A stretch of DNA of 22,484 nt from Victivallales bacterium (GTDB taxonomy: Bacteria; Verrucomicrobiota; Lentisphaeria; Oligosphaerales; Oligosphaeraceae), in assembly GCA_017431185.1 (NCBI GenBank), contig JAFRLP010000524.1:1-22484 (forward strand), in the 5' to 3' direction. The translations under genes and the position numbers were made by a program. The notes under the pieces were generated by a model, which worked only from the letters and a program-made list of their open reading frames with translations, was not told the origin of the DNA and did not search any database. Shown here piece after piece: positions 17,315 to 22,484 of this stretch; the first letter of the stretch is position 1; the number at the start of each line of letters is the position of its first letter.

Positions 17315-18415
17315 ATGTTCAAACAATTGAAATTAAAGGATTTCATGGTGTTCAAAAAGGCTGATTTCACCTTTGGGGAACGCCTGAATATCATGATCGG
17401 GGAAAATGGCTCTGGAAAAACACAGTTGATGAAATTACTATATGCATTGGATATGCTCAGCGTTGCCCTGCCGCTGAACGCAGACCGTGGTTGGGATGGA
17501 ATGAGACCACAACTCTTCCTGGACAATTCCCAAGCATCCTTCAAGCCGTCGGAACCGGTTGGCATCCTGAAGAAGTTGTATATGGTTCATGAACTTGCCG
17601 AAATGGTCACTCTTGGTGCATCGGTGGATAAAAGAACGGGCGTCCGGCTGCTGAAGGCTGAGGCTACGATGGGGAACGAGGGGAAAGGACTGACAATCAC
17701 CGTGGGCACAGACGGCGGATTGACTGTCGAAGGATATCAAGGCTCCCGCCTTTTTGTCCAGGAACGACAGTCTGCCATATTCCTGCCAGCACGTGAGTTG
17801 CTGACGATGTACAGAAATTATCTTCCGTTAAGTGCTGAGTATGAGATGCCGTATGACCTTACCTTTGACAAGGCAATCGTAAAACTTGGACTTCCCTACA
17901 AACGAGAACATTCGCCTGAATATCTCAAGATTATCGCTTCCCTTGAAGAGGCCATTCAGGGACGAATATTCCTGAAGGATGAAAAGTTCTATTATCATCC
18001 CGACAATGCGCCATTGGGATTGGATTTTGACATCAATATGGCGGCGGAAGGTTGGAGAAGACTGGGCACGTTGACGCAACTACTCAGAAATGGCAGTCTG
18101 CGGAAAGGCATGGCATTGCTATGGGATGAACCGGAGGCCAACTTGAATCCACGCCTAATCCGTTTGATTGCACAGACCATTTTGGAATTGTCCAAGTTGG
18201 ATATCCAGGTTTTCATCGCCACGCAAAGCCTCTTTCTGGTCAATGAATTGGAAATACTGATTTCACAGCAGAAGATAAAAGAAGGCGTTCGTTTTTTCAA
18301 TCTTCGAAAAGACAAGACGCCACAGCAGGGAGACTGTTTTTCGGCACTGAAAAATGTCTTGTTACTTGACGAGGAGATGAAGCAGTCCGACCGATATATG
18401 GATGAGGAGGTCTGA
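17315..18415 (+). CDS. AAA/ABC-type ATPase (AAA_21-like), partner of the adjacent nuclease
   Basis: This gene encodes 366 residues. The ribosome site TAAGGAGG includes the methylase stop. ATG 17315 leaves 4 bases after it, while ATG 17312 leaves one, so 17315 is preferred. Walker A is GENGSGKT (29-36), a signature-like AAEGWRRLGTLTQLL is at 243-257, and Walker B is ALLWDEPEANLNP (267-279). The position that is normally a histidine switch reads IATQSLFL (301-308), Gln in place of His. There is no TOPRIM domain, so it is not a complete OLD nuclease. It ends one base before the ATG of a small PD-(D/E)XK-like gene, and the two probably act as an ATPase-nuclease pair. It is compact, with a ~110-residue beta-rich insert between Walker A and the signature. 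I do not recognise a named defence family. Confidence 0.75.
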   Translation: MFKQLKLKDFMVFKKADFTFGERLNIMIGENGSGKTQLMKLLYALDMLSVALPLNADRGWDGMRPQLFLDNSQASFKPSEPVGILKKLYMVHELAEMVTLGASVDKRTGVRLLKAEATMGNEGKGLTITVGTDGGLTVEGYQGSRLFVQERQSAIFLPARELLTMYRNYLPLSAEYEMPYDLTFDKAIVKLGLPYKREHSPEYLKIIASLEEAIQGRIFLKDEKFYYHPDNAPLGLDFDINMAAEGWRRLGTLTQLLRNGSLRKGMALLWDEPEANLNPRLIRLIAQTILELSKLDIQVFIATQSLFLVNELEILISQQKIKEGVRFFNLRKDKTPQQGDCFSALKNVLLLDEEMKQSDRYMDEEV

Positions 18416-18416
18416 C

Positions 18417-18971
18417 ATGCCCAATTTTTTCAGAGAGAATCCTTTTCGCGAAAAGAGACTGTTGTTTGGGTTTGGTACATCACAAGGTGCGACTCGCTAT
18501 GAGCAATGGCCATCACACATAGAAAAGTGGCAGAAAGAAGGCAAGACCGCTGTGGACTTCATCTATCCAGACGAGGGCAGCCGGAAGCTCTTCTTCACGG
18601 AGATCAAGGATTACGTCACGATAACCAGGAGTGGCCGTGCAGGGCAAGGCACCTACAGTATAGAACTGGCACAGATGGTTGCGCAGAAAGCAACGGATTC
18701 CATCGTGGGATTTGAGCTGGCGGTACAATCAAGTGATGACAACGAGCGTAGCTTTTACAATTCTTTCAAAGATTGCTTATATCGTGTAGTCTTTCACTGG
18801 GAGTTTAAGCGAAGTGTCAAGATAGCTCGTCGCAAAATTTATATGCGGCAGATGAAAGGCAAACTCAAGGAATTACTGCATGGTGTCTGCACTCATGTGG
18901 CTATTGAGAACATTAAGGATAACCCATCCAAATACTGGACTGTTCGAAGATTAGGGAGAAATGAGGCATGA
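18417..18971 (+). CDS. Small PD-(D/E)XK-like nuclease (predicted)
   Basis: This gene encodes 184 residues; ATG 18417 lies 6 bases after GAGGAGG (18404-18410), one base after the preceding stop. The central part reads AVDFIYPD (45-52) and then [12 protein letters not shown] (58-69). An Asp at the end of one strand followed by Glu-x-Lys in the next is the active-site pattern of the PD-(D/E)XK superfamily (candidate residues Asp47, Glu62, Lys64). A helix with a conserved-looking Gln ([16 protein letters not shown], 81-96) follows, as in restriction-type members. The C-terminal ~60 residues are very basic ([19 protein letters not shown]), fitting nucleic-acid binding. Its stop overlaps the DUF499 start (ATGA). 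I do not recognise a named family; the nuclease call is from the motif and context only. Confidence 0.6.
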   Translation: MPNFFRENPFREKRLLFGFGTSQGATRYEQWPSHIEKWQKEGKTAVDFIYPDEGSRKLFFTEIKDYVTITRSGRAGQGTYSIELAQMVAQKATDSIVGFELAVQSSDDNERSFYNSFKDCLYRVVFHWEFKRSVKIARRKIYMRQMKGKLKELLHGVCTHVAIENIKDNPSKYWTVRRLGRNEA

Positions 18972-21802
18972 AGCCCTGGAGACAAATCGCCAAGCCGCAC
19001 AGGGATGTCCTGGAAGGCACATTGAAGCAGTCTGAATTTGCGGCGGACATCTTCCACGTGTTGCAGGGGGATGCATCTCCCGAATACATGGACGCTGAGA
19101 AGTTCTATGCGCGGACGTATATCACCGAAGGGATGCGCCTGCTGCTGATTTCCGTCGCGCAACGCTTGACTGGCAAGGCGGGCGATCCTGTCATCCAGCT
19201 TCAGACCAACTTCGGTGGCGGCAAAACCCACACGCTCCTGGCTGTCTATCATCTGGCGACGCATAAGGTCTCCACTGACAGGCTGGCTGGCATTCCCTCA
19301 CTTCTGGACGAGGCTGGTGTCACCACTCTGCCGCAGGCAAAGGTGGCCGTCATCGACGGCAATAACCTCTCCCCGAATCAGCCAGTGGTCCGTGGCGCAC
19401 TTACCATCAACACCATCTGGGGACAGCTTGCCTACCAGCTTCTGGGTGTGGAAGGATACGATATGGTGGCGGACAGCGACAAGACTGGCACTGCCCCCGG
19501 CAAGGAAGTCGTGGTGGAATTGCTGAAAAAAGCAGCGCCCTGCGTGATTCTGCTGGACGAATTGGTGGCCTTCTTCCGCCAATTGGATGATTCCAAGGAT
19601 TTGACGGCAGGGAAATTCGGCAGCAACGTCTCCTTTATCCAGATTTTGACGGAGAGCGTCAAGGCCGTCCCCAATGCCATCTTGCTGGCGTCCCTTCCAG
19701 AATCGGACACCGAGGCGGCTGGCACCTTCGGACGCACGGCCTTGACGACCCTTGAGAAGTATTTTGGGCGGGTGGAAAGCGTCTGGAAGCCAGTCGCCTC
19801 TGACGAGGCATTTGAAATTGTCCGCAGACGCCTCTTTGACACCATTGGCGATGCAGCCGAGATGGAGGCGACGTGTCGGGAATTTGTGGACTTTTATCGC
19901 AAGAACAAGGACAAGCTGCCGCAGGAAGTCCAGGAAAGCAGCTATTTTGAGCGCATGAAGAAGTCTTATCCCATCCATCCGGAAGTATTCGACCGCCTGT
20001 ATGAGGACTGGTCCACGCTGGACAAATTCCAGAAGACGCGCGGTGTCCTGCAATACATGGCCATTATCATCCATCGGCTTTGGAACGCCAATGACCAGGA
20101 CCCGCTGATTCTGCCTGCATCCATTCCACTGGAAGACACCAATGTCCGCATCAAAAGCACCCATTATCTGCCGCAGGGATGGGACCCAATCATCGAAAAG
20201 GAAGTCGATGGCCCTTCCTCGGCTCCAGCCAGAATCGACGGCAGCGATACCCGCTTCGGCAGCATCTTCGCCGCGACCAGGGCGGCACGGACCATTTTCC
20301 TGGGCAGCGCGCCATCCACCTCGTCCCAGGGAACGCGAGGCATTTCCGTGGAGCGCATTTTGCTTGGATGCGCGGTGCCAGGACAGACGCTTTCCACCTA
20401 CGAGGATGTCCTGAAACGCCTTCGTGACAAGCTGCACTATCTCTTCTCGGATGTGGACCGCTTCTGGTTTGACACACGTCCGAATCTTCGCCGTGAAATG
20501 GAGACGCGCAAGGGCAAGGTCGATGGAAATCTTGTGACCAAGACCACCAAAGAGATTGTCGCGCAGCTTTGCGGCCACGGGCATATCCTGTCAGGTGTGC
20601 ACGTTTTCACACCCCACGCTGACATTCCTGACGACATAGGCGGCGGCCCTCGGATGGTGGTGATGTCGGCAGATTCGCTCAAGGCGTATGCAAAGGCCAA
20701 CACCAAGCCGTCCTTTGACGCGGCAAGAGAGATTCTGGAACATCGAGGGGAGCAACCCCGCATCCATCGCAACCGACTGGTGTTCCTGGCCCCTGATATG
20801 AACATTGTCTCCAGGGCCCTGGACCAATGCCGAATCTTCCTGGCCTGGAGCGAAATTGTCGCCGACATTGAAAATGGACGATTGAATCTCGACACGTTCC
20901 AGGTGAAGCAGGCAAAGAAGGAAAAAGAAATTGCGCAGCAGATTCTGAGGCAGGAACTTCTGGAATGCTACAGATATGTTCTTGTCCCCAGGCAAAGCAC
21001 CCCTCGTGAGGTAACCTTCGATGTCAGCAAAATCGGGACCAGCGGCGGTGGCAGCATCGCGACGACAGTTGAAAAACAACTGACAGAAGACCAGAATCTA
21101 ATTCTGCAATGGTCGCCCGTGCATTTGAAGAACCTGCTGCAAAAGACCTACTTCAATAATGGGCAGATTGAAACTTCATTGCAGAAGGTCTGGGAAGATT
21201 GCTGCAACTACTACCAGATGCCTCGCTTGTTGAATAAGGATGTATTCCTCAGAGCAGTTTGCGATGGCGTATCTAAAGGCGACTTCTTTGGTTTTGCCCT
21301 GGGAAAAGAAGGAGATACCTATCTTGGTTTTGAATATGCCACAGAGATGGTGCAGATAGGTGTCGATTCCAATGCCTTGCTGATTGTTCGTGAAACTGCG
21401 GAAGCGTATAAAGTCGCACATGCTCCAAAGACAGAACCGACATCGCCCTCCGAACTAGGTAACCAACAACATGGACAACCAGGCTTTGGAGCATCGACAG
21501 AAACAAGAGAACAGTCAGGAATTGGCAATAATGCAACGCTCTCGCAGCCTGGTCCACAAACTCCACAGCATCGCCATTATTTCGGAACTATCGAATTAGA
21601 CTCTCTGAAAGGGACCATGCAGTTCGCAAATATTATGTCTGAAATCATCAGCCATTTTACTGCTAAGACGGGTGTCAAGGTGATTTTGAAGTTGGATATC
21701 GAGGCTCATTCCGACAAAGCCTTTGACGTAACGCTAGAGAGAACTGTTAAGGAGAATGGAACCGTCTTGGGAATCAGGGGTGATGGCTTTACGGAGGAAT
21801 GA
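18968..21802 (+). CDS. DUF499 AAA+ ATPase
   Basis: This gene encodes 944 residues, coupled by ATGA to the nuclease-like gene. Walker A is [14 protein letters not shown] (78-91), Walker B is [14 protein letters not shown] (192-205), and LLASLPES with [18 protein letters not shown] resembles the sensor region of large P-loop ATPases found in phage-defence and type III-like complexes. [12 protein letters not shown] and the [16 protein letters not shown] segment are typical of DUF499. The family repeatedly neighbours DUF1156 methylases. Residues about 815-870 are a Gln/Gly/Pro/Thr-rich linker ([13 protein letters not shown]) leading to a ~75-residue C-terminal domain ([16 protein letters not shown] onward) that may bind a partner. 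The last ~700 bases look more AT-rich than the rest. It is the last gene of the operon; the probable role is a DNA-dependent motor or a recruiter. Confidence 0.8.
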   Translation: MKPWRQIAKPHRDVLEGTLKQSEFAADIFHVLQGDASPEYMDAEKFYARTYITEGMRLLLISVAQRLTGKAGDPVIQLQTNFGGGKTHTLLAVYHLATHKVSTDRLAGIPSLLDEAGVTTLPQAKVAVIDGNNLSPNQPVVRGALTINTIWGQLAYQLLGVEGYDMVADSDKTGTAPGKEVVVELLKKAAPCVILLDELVAFFRQLDDSKDLTAGKFGSNVSFIQILTESVKAVPNAILLASLPESDTEAAGTFGRTALTTLEKYFGRVESVWKPVASDEAFEIVRRRLFDTIGDAAEMEATCREFVDFYRKNKDKLPQEVQESSYFERMKKSYPIHPEVFDRLYEDWSTLDKFQKTRGVLQYMAIIIHRLWNANDQDPLILPASIPLEDTNVRIKSTHYLPQGWDPIIEKEVDGPSSAPARIDGSDTRFGSIFAATRAARTIFLGSAPSTSSQGTRGISVERILLGCAVPGQTLSTYEDVLKRLRDKLHYLFSDVDRFWFDTRPNLRREMETRKGKVDGNLVTKTTKEIVAQLCGHGHILSGVHVFTPHADIPDDIGGGPRMVVMSADSLKAYAKANTKPSFDAAREILEHRGEQPRIHRNRLVFLAPDMNIVSRALDQCRIFLAWSEIVADIENGRLNLDTFQVKQAKKEKEIAQQILRQELLECYRYVLVPRQSTPREVTFDVSKIGTSGGGSIATTVEKQLTEDQNLILQWSPVHLKNLLQKTYFNNGQIETSLQKVWEDCCNYYQMPRLLNKDVFLRAVCDGVSKGDFFGFALGKEGDTYLGFEYATEMVQIGVDSNALLIVRETAEAYKVAHAPKTEPTSPSELGNQQHGQPGFGASTETREQSGIGNNATLSQPGPQTPQHRHYFGTIELDSLKGTMQFANIMSEIISHFTAKTGVKVILKLDIEAHSDKAFDVTLERTVKENGTVLGIRGDGFTEE

Positions 21803-21886
21803 TGCCTTATTGCGTTTTTGCAACTTGAATGAAGGGAAGATAAACGATGAGTTTTAACAATAATGTCGTTTTGGGCTTGTGGCGGC

Positions 21887-21913
21887 TTGTTTTTTGCGGA
21901 AACAGGATATATT
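21887..21913 (+). promoter_or_regulatory. Candidate promoter of the hydrogenase-maturation locus
   Basis: TTGTTT (21887-21892) and TATATT (21908-21913) are separated by 15 bases. Transcription would begin near 21920 and give a leader of about 170 bases before the first start codon at 22091. Confidence 0.35.
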
Positions 21914-21919
21914 AAAGGC

Positions 21920-22090
21920 AGTTCTCGCGCTCAAGAGAGTGTCCTGCGGCGTGAGTGAACCAAAAAGCTGTTCTGGACTGCAAGGGCCTGCGGGCATCTG
22001 ACCTGGAAGAGGCAGTGGCGAATGGGTGACCAATTCGCGTCGCATCGCTCCCCTCTGTACGTCTGAGAACGTAACCTGGGGAGTTTTTTT
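21920..22090 (+). ncRNA. Structured 5' leader RNA, possible riboswitch or attenuator
   Basis: Between the candidate start site and ATG 22091 I can pair TCTC/GAGA (21923-21926 with 21935-21938), ACTGC/GCAGT (21977-21981 with 22012-22016) enclosing a small GCC-TGCG-GGC hairpin (21986-21995), and CGAAT/ATTCG (22019-22023 with 22033-22037). It ends in the terminator-like hairpin at 22048-22083. GTCC (21941-21944) can alternatively pair with GGAC (21975-21978), overlapping the ACTGC arm, so rival folds exist. It does not match any riboswitch class I know well (TPP, cobalamin, c-di-GMP, SAM, glycine, Moco, fluoride). Confidence 0.4.
22048..22090 (+). terminator. Terminator-like hairpin overlapping the ribosome site of the TM1266-type gene
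   Basis: CTCCCC (22048-22053) pairs with GGGGAG (22078-22083), and inside it TACGT (22058-22062) pairs with ACGTA (22069-22073) around a CTGAGA loop. Seven Ts (22084-22090) follow, and the ATG is the very next base. The 3' arm contains the only Shine-Dalgarno candidate (GGGGAG). The hairpin could therefore end transcription or hide the ribosome site, a layout used by riboswitch expression platforms. Confidence 0.6.
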
Positions 22091-22342
22091 ATGGAGACGG
22101 AGAATCGGATTGCTCTGGTCGGCATCATCGTTGAGAACGAGGAATCGGTGGAACGGCTGAACGCCGAACTTCACGGAGCCGCGAAGTTCATCGTCGGGCG
22201 CATGGGGATACCCTATCGCCAACGCGGGATTGCCATCATCAGCGTGGTGATGGATGCCCCTCAGGATGTCATTTCTGCCTTGACTGGTAAACTCGGCAAC
22301 CTGGATGGCGTAAGTGTCAAGACCGTCTATTCCAAGAAGTAA
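22091..22342 (+). CDS. TM1266-type putative [FeFe]-hydrogenase system regulator
   Basis: This gene encodes 83 residues starting at ATG 22091, seven bases after GGGGAG. The sequence has RIALVGIIVENEESVERLN (6-24), FIVGRMGIPYRQRG, IAIISVVMDAPQDVISAL and GKLGNLDGVSVKTVYSK. This matches closely the small ACT-fold protein family named for Thermotoga TM1266 (putative iron-only hydrogenase system regulator), which sits next to hydE, hydF and hydG. Here hydG follows after 22 bases. The family is thought to regulate [FeFe]-hydrogenase assembly; its ligand is not established. It shows the host is an anaerobic hydrogen-metabolising bacterium. Confidence 0.85.
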   Translation: METENRIALVGIIVENEESVERLNAELHGAAKFIVGRMGIPYRQRGIAIISVVMDAPQDVISALTGKLGNLDGVSVKTVYSKK

Positions 22343-22364
22343 CCGTTTTCAGAGGTATCTGACC

Positions 22365-22484
22365 ATGTATGACCCCAAATCTTGCGTAGCCACGGATTTC
22401 ATTGATGACGCGGAAATCCTTTCCACGTTGGAATACGCGAAGGAAAACAAGCACAACCGCGAACTGATCGATTCCATTCTGGAG
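22365..22484 (+). CDS. hydG: [FeFe]-hydrogenase H-cluster radical SAM maturase HydG, N-terminus (cut by window end)
   Basis: Forty codons are visible from ATG 22365, preceded by AGAGG (22351-22355). The segment FIDDAEILSTLEYAKENKHN followed by RELIDSILE matches the N-terminal helices of HydG, the tyrosine lyase that supplies CO and cyanide for the H-cluster. The radical SAM CxxxCxxC motif lies beyond the window. The TM1266-type gene immediately upstream strongly supports the call. The alternative is another radical SAM protein of the ThiH/HydG group. Confidence 0.7.
   Translation, partial: MYDPKSCVATDFIDDAEILSTLEYAKENKHNRELIDSILE

Larger units (their letters stand above)
21803..22090 (+). 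other. Intergenic region between the defence operon and the hydrogenase-maturation locus
   Basis: There is no convincing gene in these 288 bases. A weak TTGC/GCAA hairpin just after the DUF499 stop (about 21812-21825) is not enough for a terminator call. The second half looks like the structured leader of the downstream gene, listed separately. A 22-codon ORF at 21847-21915 has a passable ribosome site but nothing recognisable. Confidence 0.6.

Noticed and set aside
19298..20584. Minus-strand open frame of 428 codons opposite the DUF499 gene (also 14621-15547 opposite the methylase)
   Set aside because: They lie antisense to genes with Walker or SAM-binding motifs, lack ribosome sites, and have no recognisable domain.
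6998..21802. Complete DISARM or BREX system
   Set aside because: The methylase and helicase are reminiscent of class 1 DISARM, but DrmA, DrmB and DrmC are missing, and no BREX proteins (BrxC, PglX, PglZ, BrxL) are recognisable.
21847..21915. 22-codon ORF (MSFNNNVVLGLWRLVFCGNR...) as a leader peptide
   Set aside because: It has a possible ribosome site but no run of regulatory codons, and it overlaps the candidate -10 box; there is not enough support for a gene.
22058..22080. TPP riboswitch, because CTGAGA is followed closely by AACCTG
   Set aside because: The required helices and spacing of the TPP class are absent; CTGAGA is simply the loop of the terminator-like hairpin.

Overview
The window looks like chromosomal DNA from an anaerobic member of the PVC group, most likely a Lentisphaerota/Victivallales or Kiritimatiellota relative. 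Three things suggest this. A type II secretion-like prepilin N-terminus ([19 protein letters not shown]) sits beside carbohydrate-active genes, an arrangement typical of Lentisphaerota. The base composition is moderately GC-rich. The right edge carries an [FeFe]-hydrogenase maturation locus (TM1266-type regulator followed by the start of hydG). The taxonomic call is inference; there is no rRNA or marker gene in the window.

Layout. (1) 2-2988, plus strand: the C-terminal part of a polysaccharide-deacetylase-like protein, a very short pseudopilin, and a secreted glycoside-hydrolase-like protein. (2) 3069-6683, minus strand: a 1204-residue protein whose C-terminal half is a UbiB/ABC1 (ADCK-type) atypical kinase domain and whose first ~640 residues are an unrecognised, mostly helical extension. 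A large imperfect inverted repeat (3002-3062) lies between the convergent ends. (3) 6684-6997: divergent intergenic region with a candidate promoter on each strand. (4) 6998-21802, plus strand: one tightly packed, mostly overlapping nine-gene cluster that looks like an anti-phage/anti-plasmid defence operon. (5) 21803-22090: a structured leader ending in a terminator-like hairpin directly before the TM1266-type gene. (6) 22091-22484: that gene and the beginning of hydG.

The defence cluster, in order, is: an excisionase-type HTH regulator (frameshifted); an SNF2-type helicase with a C-terminal DUF3883 domain; an AlbA_2 (Schlafen-like) plus GHKL-ATPase protein with a heptapeptide repeat and a winged helix; a PtuA-like ATPase and a PtuB-like HNH nuclease (a Septu pair); a DUF1156 DNA methyltransferase; an ABC-type AAA ATPase; a small PD-(D/E)XK-like nuclease; and a DUF499 ATPase. 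The methylase, DUF499 ATPase and helicase are a recurring defence-island set distantly reminiscent of class 1 DISARM, but drmA, drmB and drmC homologues are absent here. The Septu pair is visibly AT-rich and is stitched into the middle by start/stop overlaps, so the operon looks like a composite of at least two defence modules expressed from one promoter.

How the parts might work together (inference): the methylase would mark self DNA; the helicase/DUF499 motor proteins and the AAA-nuclease pair would recognise and process unmodified DNA; the Septu pair would act as a second layer; and the HTH and AlbA_2/GHKL proteins would be regulators or sensors. None of this has been tested here; all calls rest on motif recognition by eye.
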